Assembly: GCA_948567375.1 (NCBI GenBank) | Contig: OX419755.1 | Location: 18,481,001 to 18,545,000 of the forward strand | DNA: 64,000 nt | Source: Lunularia cruciata | Taxonomy: Eukaryota; Streptophyta; Marchantiopsida; Lunulariales; Lunulariaceae | Reading direction: 5' to 3' | The notes under the pieces: model-generated | Databases searched by the model: none | What the model saw: the letters and a program-made list of their open reading frames with translations, nothing else | What the model was told of the DNA's origin: nothing | Part shown: positions 52,301 to 63,579 of the stretch, piece after piece | How positions within the stretch are numbered: the stretch's first letter is position 1 | How the letters are laid out: the number at the start of each line of letters is the position of its first letter | Program-made: the position numbers and the translations under genes

Positions 52301-54406
52301 CGAACGTGTATAACATCTTTCAATTCAACTTAGCAGTGATATTTACTAGAAAGAGTACTACGCGACGAGTGAAACTGCTTACAGTTCTGATGAAGCAAAA
52401 ATCCCGATACTCCGGTCACTCCAAGAGTCAGAAGGTAGCCATGGTCTTCAATGCTGCTTACGCAAGCTGTGATGGGCTGCATAGCGAAGAGCATGTATGA
52501 ACTATGACTCTTGAGCTACGAGGACTGAAAATCGAACACACGAACCACAACACGTATCCTTTTCTTACTGGGTGCTGAAGGACGTAATGAAATGGCTCCA
52601 GGTTGAAAGATAATATTGCAGAAGAATGAATAGCAGGCCCTAAAATGACTTGCAGATTAGCCCCCTATGTTCAGTGAACAAGCTAGAGTTTCCTCCTCCT
52701 CCTCCACTACTAAAGATCTTTGCAAGTGATGACTACACACTCCTTACCGATCCTTCGTGGATAGAGTCTACTGTAAGTCCCTCAAGTAGATTACTCAACC
52801 GCAAGGAGAGTCCAATACGCTTGATGCTCTTTCCTTTTCCTGTCTTCGCTTTCATGTTTTCCAGGCTTAGGACAGTGCACGCTACCAATTGTCCAACCGA
52901 AAATAAGTCCTTCAAAGAGAACTCATCACTTTCCTTGTCAGACATATCTTCGTCACTCTGCAACATCAGACCAGTTGGCGAACAATATCAAGACCGTGCT
53001 TTTTCTTAGCTGAAAGTCGAGGGATATGTTGTACACGAGTTTAATTCTGTGTGCTGGTCAAAGCATGAGTCCTGCTACAATATTAGGAAACTCAAGACTA
53101 CAAAGATTTTCATTAATGGAATCTGTGCTTCATACGCGCTTAATGGACAGCAAAGGACGACATAACCACTTGCAAGTACCAGTTTAGATTCAGCTTCAGC
53201 GCCTTTGGTCCTCCGTTTCTTCTTCAACTTCGCCTTTTTAGCCTTACCACCTGTTAAAACCTCTGCCGCCACATCTGATGCCTCGTCGGCTTGCACAAAA
53301 CCTCGTAAACCTCCAGGAAGACTTATAGCAAGATCCCTGTGATTGACTTCGGCAACAGCTCCCCAGATTCTCATTCCAACGCAAAGGGTCTGTGAATCCA
53401 GAAACGTAAGAATCTGTAGATCTTCTTCGAACTTGGACTTAGAGTGAGCAGGAAGGGCAAACTAACCATTCAAATCCCCATTTCTCACCTTCAATCCTTT
53501 CTTAGTACCAGATATAAATAGCTGCTGAGTGTCTTCATTTGAGGACAAACATATTGCAGGACATACATATTATCCATCCACGTGCTACAGGGTATACTTG
53601 AGCAGGTTTTACGGATATTACGGATAGCCACAATCCCTCAGAGAGAAATCGCTACATTCTGCCGTGTTATCGTTGTTAAGCTAACAACATATCACGAGCT
53701 AAACGCAATTACCTCCTCCGTTCAATCTACCCCAAGATCACCAATTGCTCGAGAATCAAAGTGCTCACCTTGTGACGCAAAATCTCAACCGACTTTGGGG
53801 CCTTGCCCGTGAATCCGAATAGAGACTCTCCATCAGGATCCTCGGTTGCCACATCTGCGCTCTGCCGTTTCCTTTGCTTCCCCTTTTTGTGAGACTTCGC
53901 AACTTCTGATTGAAATTCTGCTTCTGCTTGCGAGCGGGCATCGCGAACTTCTGCTGGTGTCAAAGCACTGGCACCACCTGCAGCATTTAACAGCCAACTT
54001 AAGAAAACGAGTAAACATTGAAGAGCAGTACAATTTAGTAAAAAGACCACAGATATTGGATGCAAGAAACACGCGTTGTCCTTGACCACTAAAATGTAGC
54101 AGACCGGGCAGTTGTCTGCCATACTGACGACTTTACAATAAACATTCAGCCCTCTTCTCCTACTCCGGACTACATGAGCCACGTGAACTTCCGAAGTTGC
54201 ATCAAGAAGCTGGTCCAGGGTGCAAGAAATTGACCTCGAGGAAAATCTGCCTCTCCGTCGGTCGAATCAAAAGTGGCAGTCTTGGTGGCTTGCATCTTAG
54301 GGACCTTAGGGGTAAACTTTTCCTTCACAACAGCTTCACCATTCGAGGTAGACTTCTTAGCTATCCTCTCCTTCCCCGAGTCCTCCTCTATTCTCCTTTT
54401 ACCCAT
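35480..54406 (-). CDS. RRP5: rRNA biogenesis protein RRP5 (PDCD11 orthologue), 41 exons
   Basis: RRP5 is a nucleolar pre-rRNA-binding factor of the early pre-ribosome. In yeast it is needed for the cleavages that release both 18S and 5.8S/25S rRNA. Exons (transcript order): 54406-54235, 53977-53769, 53389-53180, 52957-52748, 52476-52383, 52210-52092, 51958-51836, 51560-51489, 51345-51253, 51077-50964, 50840-50718, 50393-50208, 49855-49775, 49538-49402, 48946-48815, 48322-48165, 48023-47958, 47425-47319, 46939-46859, 46643-46569, 46220-46119, 45960-45792, 44204-44059, 43608-43573, 43407-43324, 43194-43091, 42884-42731, 42570-42496, 42291-42135, 41906-41294, 41154-41094, 40966-40821, 40714-40516, 40396-40298, 40081-39659, 37325-37150, 36844-36748, 36599-36444, 36357-36133, 35771-35688, 35587-35480. 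All introns are GT-AG, phases agree at every junction, and the total is 5976 nt (1991 residues plus TAG). The length is near that of plant RRP5. The start ATG has context TCACCATGG, and an in-frame TGA lies five codons upstream. The exon at 43608-43573 is the least certain, because its acceptor could be 3 or 12 bases further in. Confidence 0.96.
37490..38515. repeat. Intron 35 copy of a complex repeat shared with intron 22
   Basis: About 1 kb of this 2.3-kb intron is collinear with about 44480-45740 in intron 22. Shared landmarks in the same order include GTAGCACCTGCAGAGAAC, GAGACACAACCGATTAAGCA (one base differs in the other copy), AACTCATTAAATGCATATGA, CGCATGTCGAGAAATATTAT and CATAGTAAGCCTC. 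Open frames inside it are not conserved with any family I know. Confidence 0.88.
39040..39610. repeat. Further partial copies of the intronic repeat
   Basis: Two shorter copies of the GAGAGCAGAAGC...GGAGATCCAGAACTCAT module start near 39095 and 39190. A GGAGCGAAGTGGGAG...CTTGGCTGAG module lies near 39540. They share orientation with the large block in the same intron. Confidence 0.8.
39659..40081 (-). other. RRP5: RRP5 exon 35: end of last S1 repeat and acidic linker
   Basis: The 141-residue exon begins with the last S1 strand ([17 protein letters not shown]). It continues with a long Asp/Glu-rich segment (for example [20 protein letters not shown]), keeps the conserved IPALEVDLD motif, and ends in a basic helix ([13 protein letters not shown]). 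The low-complexity linker joins the S1 array to the HAT tail. The IPALEVDLD motif also occurs in Arabidopsis RRP5 as I remember it. Confidence 0.9.
44480..45740. repeat. Intron 22 copy of the complex repeat
   Basis: Collinear with 37490-38515 but with local expansions: (GGATGGT)n at about 44852-44880, a duplicated GAACGGGAGATCC module near 44950-45030, and a GGGCAGAC-type minisatellite at about 45313-45354. The homology stops about 50 bp short of the exon 22 donor at 45791. Confidence 0.88.
46435..46533 (-). ncRNA. Candidate structured RNA in RRP5 intron 20
   Basis: Three nested complementary pairs frame this intronic segment: AAACCGTCA/TGACGGTTT (9 bp), GATCAAGG/CCTTGATC (8 bp) and CACCA/TGGTG (5 bp). 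On the transcribed strand an ATGATGA word, identical to a box C, follows the outer stem. The expected box D (CTGA) is only TTGA and overlaps the stem. It could be a decayed C/D snoRNA, another hairpin RNA, or chance. Confidence 0.3.
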
Positions 54407-54989
54407 GGTGAATATGTATCAGCACTCATAAATTGTTCAGCGACTCTGGTCGCAATTTCCAATAATGAGATGGTATCCTGTATCCACATTCAAAAGTAAT
54501 GTAAGAACTGAATGCTCTGGCTTCGCTTTCTACTTCAACAGCAACCACATGCAAAGAACTCTTTCAAATCCGGAAGTGTTTCAGCCCACTGTAATGCCAG
54601 TGAGCGAACACTTAACTCCACGAGATGTCGAGGACATCAATCCACACATCTAGGTAGCTCAAAGCTCTACATGATTCAGTAGAAAGTTGGGCAGAGCACA
54701 TAAGTTGCCATGTTTAAAGCGTCATCCGGTTCCTATTCATGCCAGACTTGGAAGATGGTACTTAAAATTGAGCAATTCTCCTCAGAAGCTGCAGAGCGGA
54801 TGGATTTGACATGTGACAGACAGCCTACACATGCCTCTGGGAACAGGGATACGTCTACCTGATGCAGGGCTTTCCAAATTGGCAATCTTCTCCGACGATT
54901 TATCCGACCCTGCTCAGTAAACAGCGACTTCGGCGAGTTTACGCGATCGGGAAGGAAATGATCGAACTTCTTACCAGTTAACGAACTTG

Positions 54990-55067
54990 TCAGCGGACAT
55001 CCTGCTTTACTAAATCGTCAGGCTTCACAATCAGGTCGAGATAGAAGATTCGATCAGGAGACGACAT
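54990..55067 (-). other. Upstream ORF of 25 codons in the RRP5 leader
   Basis: The ATG has A at -3 (ACACCATGT). The frame encodes MSSPDRIFYLDLIVKPDDLV and five more residues before TGA. It lies between the telo-box and the main start. Whether it is part of the RRP5 mRNA depends on the unmapped transcription start. A strong donor (CTGGTAAGA) lies just after it, so the leader may be spliced. Confidence 0.4.
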
Positions 55068-55096
55068 GGTGTCCAGGTACTAGAAAACGGTTGGGT

Positions 55097-55105
55097 TTAG
55101 GGTTT
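55097..55105 (-). promoter_or_regulatory. RRP5: Telo-box AAACCCTAA of the RRP5 promoter/leader
   Basis: A perfect AAACCCTAA on the coding strand sits inside CTAAAACCCTAAACCCAA (55091-55108), about 690 bp upstream of the start codon. Telo-boxes near transcription starts are common in plant genes for ribosomal proteins and ribosome biogenesis. No site II (TGGGCY) element was seen beside it. Confidence 0.7.
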
Positions 55106-55108
55106 TAG

Positions 55109-55419
55109 AGCAGCTACCGATATTCCAGAGAAAGGCCGTTACTGGTGCGCAGCGCAGATACACTCCTTTGGGGTTTGAGGCAATTACAGTTTTGACCTAC
55201 CGATATTAACATCGGTACCTTTAGTGGACACCTGGTAGGGTGGTGTAAAATTCTTAACTTTAGAAATTTTTGTAAAGATTTATGAGTATTCAGTACTAAC
55301 GTTGTCAAAAGATAGACTATTATTTTGTTTGTTAGGGAGACTTAACACGTATTCTCGGATCAAATAACTTGTCTTTTATTGAGATTTTGGAAATATATTT
55401 TTTCGTTGTTCGTGTGTTT
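55109..55419. other. Upstream region between RRP5 leader and U6-like sequence
   Basis: Composition changes here from the GC-richer gene island to AT-rich DNA. No gene is visible. Confidence 0.5.
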
Positions 55420-55526
55420 CATTTCTCGATTTGTGCGTGTCATCCTTGCGCAGGGCCATGCTAATCTTCTCTGTATCATGCTAATCTTCTATGTATCGTT
55501 CCAATTTGATCGGATGTCCCCCGAAG
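55420..55526 (-). pseudogene. U6 snRNA-like sequence with duplicated ACAGAGA box
   Basis: On the minus strand the core of spliceosomal U6 is clear: GGGGGACATCCGAT, AAATTGGAACGATAC, GAAGATTAGCATGG, CTGCGCAAGGATGACACGCA and CAAATCGAGAAATG. A 20-bp segment containing the ACAGAGA box is duplicated in tandem (55458-55477 and 55478-55497); the upstream copy reads ACATAGA and the other ACAGAGA. The 5' stem is damaged, one C of the central CCCC is missing, no T-run terminator follows, and no upstream USE element (TCCCACATCG) precedes it. It is most likely a U6 pseudogene. Confidence 0.88.
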
Positions 55527-58500
55527 ATTTTAGAATTGAACGGTAATGCAAAGCAAAGTTTGGGGTAGTTTTTCTTCTCAATCCAATTTTTAGTGGCATT
55601 CCACTTCACTCTCGAAAGATAGAAGTATTCGTGGATTAATACTGTGGGCTAAAATAAAAGATGCGATGCGGATTTAATATTCATAAGATGGTAAATTGCG
55701 GATATTCACCTTTCATTTCATATCTTAATTGGTGTCAACCATTTGTTATTTTTTCTTTTATTATTAATTTCCTTTTTCAATTGGAATTTTATGGTTTGTT
55801 ATTTTGTCATAACTTGTTAAGTATTGGATTATTTAACTATTCTATCTTTTAAGCAAGAATAAATTTTCAGATTTTCTATGAAGTTTATTATTATGTATAT
55901 AAATGAAGTATAGATTGATACTATAAATAGTGTTCTCTCTCCATGTTTCAAGATCTATATTTTCTCATTGACAAGACCATGAAAAGTCACTCTAAAAGTA
56001 GATAGTTTTCAATAATATGTGAGCTCATTCTTAAGCTAAGATACATTTCTAACTAACGATAGAAAATAACGATTAACAATACATACAAGTTGAGATGTAA
56101 CTAATGATGTGAAATATAATATAAGCTGTTTTTGTTTTGTTAGATCATTTATAATTAACTCAAGTATAACTCTTCTCACTCCATAACTTTTTCCACTATT
56201 AAAATTTTATAGATAGTGAGGTAATCTAAATCATAGATTAAGATCCTCTTATCTCATGTTATCCGACTCTTGTAATTAAATGATAAGCATAAGTTAATTT
56301 CTATGATAGATTTGCTGATCAATGAATATACAAGCAAATTTGGTGAACTTATTTCATTTGCAATATATAATGGTACAATGTTATTAAGATTCCGAGTTTT
56401 TTTATCTATATGTTTTATAAAAATAATTAAATTTGTAGTATGAGAACTAAAATTTTAATATTTTTTGATTGTGACGATAAATGATAATTTTGTACATTTG
56501 TTCAAAATGAGTTCAAAAGTAAAGATATTCTACTCTCTCTTCTTGCTTTATCAAAGACGTATCATAAAAGTCCACTAAAGTCGATCTTGAGACAAGGTGG
56601 TGTACAAGCCAAGTAAAGATAGACAATATCATATGTCAGATAAATTGAATTATTAGACTAAAATACTCATGTAAAATCTAGCAAGAAGAGTCACTAATAG
56701 GTAATCATTACTTAATCGCCCCACATTATGCAATAAAGACTTGTCGATAAGGAAATTTGTCTTTTGATCATAAAAGAGAAACAAAAACTCTAACCTTGAT
56801 GAAAATATATGATTGTAAATGAGCTTAATACATAGTGTACATAAGAGACTGATTTGAATGGCTAATTTAAACGCTTTGTGTAGCTAGTTCTTCTACCTTA
56901 AAATATTTATATTAAGATATGTTTTTTTAATATTCAATTTATCTCTCAAACTCAGTATTTTGATGATCATAAAGTAGCTAAAAGACAACATAGAACTAAA
57001 GGACCATTCAAGAAGTGTTCTCTTTTTGCAAATTCATATCTCTTTTTAGAATCTAGTTTTTAAAACTTGTTTGAATTGCTCACTTTTGATAAATCTTAAT
57101 TAAGAATTTATAACATTTTTTTCCTTCATAAAAAACTATTAAAAAATATTATAATCATATTTTATACAAATATGCATAGAATGAAAAAACCAACAAATAA
57201 TTGATCTTTGTCTTAAAAGACTATTAGCTCAAGATGGAAAAATTAGAAAAATTCATTCACACCTTCAAAAGTTCCCATCTTGTATACAAGGCAAGTATAA
57301 CTAAATATCCACGTATCCAAACTTCTTTACAAACATTTTCAATACAAACTTCTACGAATTATTACAACTTTTATTTTAAATGTGTGCTTGATTATCCATT
57401 AAAAGACCTCAACTTCCTAATCATTTTATCTAATCATCTAATCTTTCTATCATATGTAGATGCTTATATGTACATATTTTTATTTTATTTTTTTACTTAC
57501 TTTCAAATGTGAGTCAATGTAGTGTTTATAAAAATAACTTATTCACAAAATATGTGCTTTTCTATATATTTATTAAATCATTCTCATCAGTTTGGTATAT
57601 GGTGTTATATTCCTTATACATATTTCTTGAAGATGTACTCTATACTAGGTGCATATAATACTTGCTTTATTTTGGTTTCCAAGCATATTCCAAGGTATAA
57701 CTTGTACTACTTGATTAGTTCAAATGGTCACAAAGTACTAATATTATTAATATGGAATAAAAACCCTTTCACTCCTTGCATCTCTTTGAGATCACCTTTT
57801 TGAATGTAACTTGCTGAATCTAAGTCCATAGGTTTAGTTATTGTATTCTTTTATTTTTATATATATTATATATTTATTTATTTATATTGGCCCTTTAGCA
57901 AGACAAAATCTGATGTCTTCAATAGTAGTAAAATTATGTTGACTATTACTTGATACTCTTCACTATTTAATAAATATTGAGTATAAATTATATAAGGTTG
58001 ACAAATAGTTAAAAATATAATTCTTTATTTGAATGTCTTTTTTTTTTAAGGATAATAGGTTTTATACGCTTTTCCTTACCAATGTCAATATTTTTCACAA
58101 TAATTTAAGAATTGATTGCATTATTCTTTGTGGATGAAAACATGATAAACTTACCTCTTTCTCTCCATTCATATTAGTTTTGCTTATAAGAGAAGTCAAA
58201 GTATACCAGCTAGACATCTTTTTTTATCATTAAGCCATACCAAGCATGAATAACTCATATGATATTGCAACCCACATTTTCTTAACATGCAAAGCAAGCT
58301 AAGCATATCCATTCCTTGAGTGCATTGCATGCACTTTTTTCATAATCCTTGTTGTAGAATGCCTCTTTGTATGAATTAGACCCTTGCTTTCAGTAAGTCA
58401 TCATCTCACAATTATGTTATTAGAAAAAATCAACAGAAGAAGATCAACATATACTAAAAATACTTGGTTTAGCTTAAGTGTTTTTAAGCTCAATGATTCA

Positions 58501-58753
58501 TATAGATACAACCATCCTTTGTGCAGAAGACTAATCCAATTAAGACTTTTGATTGACATTTTATATAATTTTAAATCCTCTAATATGGTTCACTTATTTG
58601 ATAGCTTAAGTACCCATAAATAATGATTACGTATAGCACATTTTTGGCTTTGACTTTGGTTTGTGACTCATGGTTCATGAGTCAATCACAATAGCACCAT
58701 TGCTTAATATTATATTTTGAAACAACAAAGTCTAATCCATTATAGACCACTTC
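55527..58753. other. AT-rich intergenic DNA, no gene recognised
   Basis: About 3.2 kb of AT-rich DNA. Open frames up to 93 codons are rich in Ile, Tyr, Phe and Leu, as expected by chance in such DNA. Confidence 0.55.
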
Positions 58754-59224
58754 TATAACAATATGGAGTTTATTAACAAGTAAGTCAAGACTAAAAAAGT
58801 AGAAAATATGCCAAATTAGCCTATAATATGCTAGAAGCATCTAAGAAGCTACTTGGTACCATCCAAGTATTGGGTAACATGCATGCCAAGTGATGATTTA
58901 TAGGACAAGGTTTATTGGGAAGCTTCTTGGCTAGCTTAGCTTGCATGCCAAGTAGATGACTTATAAAAGGAAGCTACTTAGGAAGCTTCCTAGCTACCTT
59001 AGTTTGCATGCAAAGTAGACGGTTTCTAGTAGCTTGACTTGCACTTTAAGAAAGTGGCTTTGAGAAAACTTCTTGAGAAGCTTCTTGATAGCCTTGTATG
59101 TTTTCATATAAACACCAAAGCCCAAGCTCATGCTAGGCATTTGGAGGTTCAATCATTCAAGTGTCCCAATGTGATCTCCCACTCCGGTCTTCTATTCTCT
59201 TGTTTCTCTCCTTAGTCTTTTACA
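58754..59224 (+). mobile_element. Solo LTR of the chromovirus family
   Basis: It starts TATAACAATATGG and ends TTTTACA like the other LTRs, and it has a CATATAAAC TATA region. It carries the conserved AAGCTT palindrome block at 59065-59084. No primer site or gag follows, so the internal region has been lost. The flanking pentamers ACTTC and ATGTC are only a weak duplication. Confidence 0.82.
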
Positions 59225-61379
59225 ATGTCCTAGTAATGTTTTAAGTTAGTGGGTAAAAACTACCAAAAGTTACCACAATTAAGTTTAAAAACCAAGTTAA
59301 CCTTGAATACTTCCCCCTTATCCCAAGTTCTAAACGACTCAAGACATATTCTTCTTTGGTAAAAATTTTAAGTTCATATCTCATATTGAGATGTCAAAAT
59401 TTTCAAAGGTCCTTATTAGTATTGATAAATATGAATCTCACAATAACATCATTGAATGTAAAGCATATCAAACATATCTACTCCTTGATGCAAGCTATAC
59501 AAAGCATAATATATTGATGGCAAGCAAAGCAAAACATACCTCCTCCAAGAAAGATGTCCCAACCATGCTTCTCATATCAATATTAAATTGTTTATTGTTG
59601 TGCTAAAACTAAACTATGTGCTATTGTAATAGCCTATGCTTAACAAATGATAGTCATCTCAAGTGTGTTATCCCTTGAGTAGAAAGATTAGAAAGCATGC
59701 TTCTTACTCTTACTTAATTCTTATCATGTAATTGATACATTTATGGCATAGTACATTTAAAATAAAAGATTGATCGAGCACATATACATAATGGCTCATT
59801 ATAGACAAAATTTCAAAACTTTTAAAAGAGAAAATAATCAACTTGCAAATCTAGATTAAATAAAATCAGAAGTGTGGAAATATTAAGCAGTGATAAGGTC
59901 TCCAATCTCAAACAAGTAAGACTCCTCAAATTTTTTTAATTAAAGAGATGATTTCTATATATAAATTTGTTTGTAATCCAATCAAAATTCAACACTTTAG
60001 CAAAAGAATGGACTGATAATGTCAAGAACTCATGAGAAAGTTACTTAGCTTTAATGCAAAATTTAGCTTTTGAAAATATTTATAACTAATAATTAGGAAC
60101 AATGAGAGTGTTCCTTGTTTTGATGACTATTTATCATACAAATATTTATAAAAATAATATTGTTGTTAGATTAACTAACTATAAGTCATAATTACATAAA
60201 TATATTCTTTTTCCTTGGGAATTAGACCCAAAGATTGGAGCTCAAGCTTAAGTTAAAGCCATATTAGCATGAAATTTCAACTTCTATACCCAAATCCCAA
60301 TTTGCAAGAGACAAATATCATATGATTACAATAAGTATACTAATAAAAAACACAATTCAAGGCTTTAAAATATGTTAAGCTTGAACAATGATGAAGAAAT
60401 GTCTAAGGACTGCTAAAGAGTCTTTTTTAGGTGCAAATATGCTAATGTGTTCACAAAGAATTGGACTTTTTAAGCCTATGTTGTTGTGTGAGTGATATGT
60501 AAATTAGTATTTGGTAAAATTAGATGATGGGCCAAATCAAAGATTATTACTTTGAAATTGACCATCAAGAATCAAATGTTTTCCAATACCAAAGATAAAA
60601 ATTGGATTTAAAGTAAAATTGGAGAAAGATCTCTCAAGCAAAGTAGTTTGTAATTTGCTTTGGCAATTAAAAAGTGAATTTTCAAGGGTTCTTATTCCTT
60701 AATGATTGCTAGAGTAAAGAGAATGTAGATAATTATCTATACACTTTAAGAGAAAATACCTTTATACTTCTTCTTTTTTTTGCAATCTTGCTAAGCTTAT
60801 GGAGTTCATAATTGAGTATATTTGTTCAAGTAATCTTAATGAGTGATGAAAAATATTATCAATAGATTTTGAGTTTGGTGTCCACTAAACCTTGCTCAAA
60901 ACCATGGTAGAATTACCAATGTGAAATTGATTTTTATGTTGAAAAAACAACAACCATTACATAGCTCTCCTTCCTTTCTAGAAAAAGACGATCTACCTTA
61001 TGGTGTAAAACTAATTCCATCTTTATCTCCCCTTTAAAGGTTTATATCCTTGTGTCTCTTATCAAGCATGAAATTCAACAATAATTATATTTTTGGGTTT
61101 AAGACTCTTTGTATCAATTGGGCTTGCCAATCTATAAAATCCAAACTTGAGTTAGAAGATACAACCCTTGACTAGATGTAATGTTACAAGGACAAGAGAA
61201 CATCCAATAGAAACACATAGCAAAAACACAAGAGAAACACAAGGTTTCATTCTTCAATACTCAAATGTCCCAAAGTGCTCCTTTCTTATTATATGGTAAA
61301 GAGGATCCACTCAAATGGAGCTCCACTGTTGGACCAAATACATGGATTGATGACATGTCAATGAGCTCCATTCTTAGAG
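59225..61379. other. AT-rich intergenic DNA, no gene recognised
   Basis: No open frame beyond 71 codons in the interval and no domain. The last about 100 bp (61265 onward) precede the LTR of the next element and may be older repeat sequence. Confidence 0.5.
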
Positions 61380-61804
61380 TATATAACAATATGGAGTTTA
61401 CTAATGAGTTAGTCAAGACTAATAAAGTAGAAAAGATGCCAAATTGGCCTAAAATATTCTATAAGCATCTAAGAATATACTTGGTACCTTCTAAGTATTG
61501 GGTAACATGCATGCCAAGAGGTGATTTATAAGAGAAAGCTTATTGGCTGACTTAGCTTGCATGCCAAGTAAGTGGCTTGTAGAAGGAAACTTTAAGAAGC
61601 TTCTTGGTTAGCTTGACTTGCACTCTAAGAAAGTAGCTTTGAGGAAGCTTCTTGAGAAGCTTCTCAACAATCTTGTATTTTTTTCTATAAATAACAAATT
61701 CCAAGCTCATGCTAGGCATTTGGAATTTCCCTCACTCAAGTATCCCAATATGATCTTCCACTTTGGTCTTCCATTTGCCTATTTCTTTCCTTGGTCTTTT
61801 TACA
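61380..61804 (+). repeat. 5' LTR of the second chromovirus copy
   Basis: Starts TATAACAATATGG, ends TTTTTACA, and is most similar to the solo LTR at 58754 in its first 180 bp. The 20-mer palindrome is at 61644-61663, upstream of a CTATAAATAA box. Confidence 0.88.
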
Positions 61805-61837
61805 TTGGTATCAAAGCAAGGTTTGAGATGGATGGAA

Positions 61838-62960
61838 TTTACGGACCACCAAATTCATTTATGCCAAACCATTGGGATTTTCATGTCCATGTACTACTCA
61901 AGCATCATTTTATACAATTCATCATCTCACATTTTGGGCAAGATTTTTTGAATATGATCATCTTATCTGATGAACCATTGGTACTTCCAATTGTAACTTA
62001 TGGAGAATGGTCGATGTGTTGCATCACCGTATTAACTTTGACAAATTATAGGTAGTTGATAGAGTAGTAGTCATGGTGGCAATGCCCAAGGTTATCATTA
62101 CCATGTAGTAACAAATTGAGCATCTTACTCAATTGTTGGAAGAACAAGATCATCAATGACAAGAGCATGCAAAGAGAGCACCATTTTGAGAAGGAGAAGA
62201 GCAAATCCAAATTTTGAAGCCCAAGGTATTCAAAGGCAAGAATCTCTTGGATGTAATAGAGATTTTTTTATTTTATTGTTAATGTTAGTTTGAAGTTACA
62301 AATCTTCATGATGAACAAAAATAGATTCTCTTGGTTTCAAGCCAATTAGATGGAGTATGAAAGCTATGGTGGCAGTTTTGAGTAGAGCAAGCTGAATGGC
62401 AAATATTTTACACCAATCTTGACATGGGGAGAGTTCAAGAGTGAAATACTTGGTTGATTCCAGATGATAAATGCCATACAAGCCACATTAGATAGGTTGG
62501 TAGAGTTGAAGCTGATTGGCTCTGTAAGGAGCTACGTCATACAATTCCATAACACCATTATGTAGATTCTAGATATACTCAAAGGTGAAGTTTGGTCAAT
62601 TTGTGAAGGGCTTGAAGTCACAAACCAAATTGAAGGTGCTTATGCAAGAGCCAAAACACTTGAAGGAAGTCATGCAATTGGCTGAGCACTTTGATTCTTT
62701 GGTTGCAACAACTTGGTCTCAACTTTAACCTTCATAGAACCTACCAATACATTATACACAAGTGGAGGAACTAGTGCCAATGGAGATTGATGCCATCCAA
62801 AAGAGACCAATTGGCACTATGGATAGAGAAAGATTACAAATTGGACATTGCATTGTTGAATGTCCACTCAAGAATATGCAATCTCAACAAATTGCCAAAA
62901 TGGAGTTTGTGGAGCAGAATGATCAAGGAAACAAGCAATACCAATAGGAAATTAAAAGCC
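61838..62960 (+). pseudogene. gag of the second copy, broken
   Basis: MEFTDHQIHLCQTIGIFMSM near the start matches the first element's gag. A capsid segment with LWWQF-type residues follows near 62360. A nucleocapsid remnant reads HCIVECPLKNMQ near 62850 and keeps only part of the zinc knuckle. Several stops are present. Confidence 0.75.
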
Positions 62961-63069
62961 GCCCATTGGACACTTGATTAGTTCCAACTGGATTGAAGGC
63001 TCGACCAATGCAAATTTACTTTACTTGCAAGGTATGATATCTAATCATGGATGTAGGATCTTGGTTGGT

Positions 63070-63345
63070 TCTAGGAGCTCAAAAAATTGCATGTCTATCA
63101 AATTAACAAAGGAATTAAATATTCCTATCAAACTAGTAATTGGATTAGATTGATGATGGTGGATGGTAGAAAGGGTAGATGGTGGATGGTATGCATTTTG
63201 TACCTCACATCTTGTTACATTTAAGGTTGGGAAGGAGTATGTAAAATGTACAAGGTTTGTAGTGACATCTCTACACTATGATATCATTCTTAGTTTATCT
63301 TGGCTTGAACATCATAAGGTTCAATTTGATTGGAACCAATGAAAA
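63070..63345 (+). pseudogene. Protease of the second copy, inactive
   Basis: LTKELNIPIKL, then a degraded flap, then SLSWLEHHKVQFDWNQ parallels the first element's protease. The catalytic DSGA is GSRS here. Confidence 0.75.
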
Positions 63346-63579
63346 TCAAGTACAAAATCAAGGTAAGAGATACCAATAAGGTTGTCAGGCACCTTTGAGT
63401 AAGACACCTAAAAATAATTAGTTCCAAGATGAGAAGTTTATCAATAAAGTAGCTATACAGTAAGCTGGAGAGGAAGATAAGCCTATTTTTGTGGTGTGGA
63501 CCAAGCTATTGCATATGGAGGATCTGATGAGGGCCAAAAGCTTTATCAAGCAATCATTGATTGAATAGTTTAGGGGTTT

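Larger units (their letters stand above)
40082..53389 (-). other. RRP5: RRP5 exons 3-34: array of about 15 S1 RNA-binding repeats
   Basis: Residues about 130-1585 read as consecutive S1 (OB-fold) repeats, usually a G-x-V turn, a GxxGFxxxS-type strand and a later VGQxVxxxV strand. Clear examples are [15 protein letters not shown] (about 150), [20 protein letters not shown] (about 275), [20 protein letters not shown] (about 527), [19 protein letters not shown] (about 617), [17 protein letters not shown] (about 813), [17 protein letters not shown] (about 1340) and [13 protein letters not shown] (about 1537). A Lys/Arg-rich insert ([15 protein letters not shown], about 177-191) interrupts the first repeat. 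In yeast the N-terminal repeats serve large-subunit processing and the last ones small-subunit processing. Repeat boundaries are estimated by eye. Confidence 0.88.

Noticed and set aside
54733-54998. Open frame of about 88 codons without ATG upstream of RRP5 on the minus strand
   Set aside because: It has no start codon, no recognised domain, and cannot be joined in frame to RRP5 exon 1, which has an in-frame stop just upstream of its ATG.
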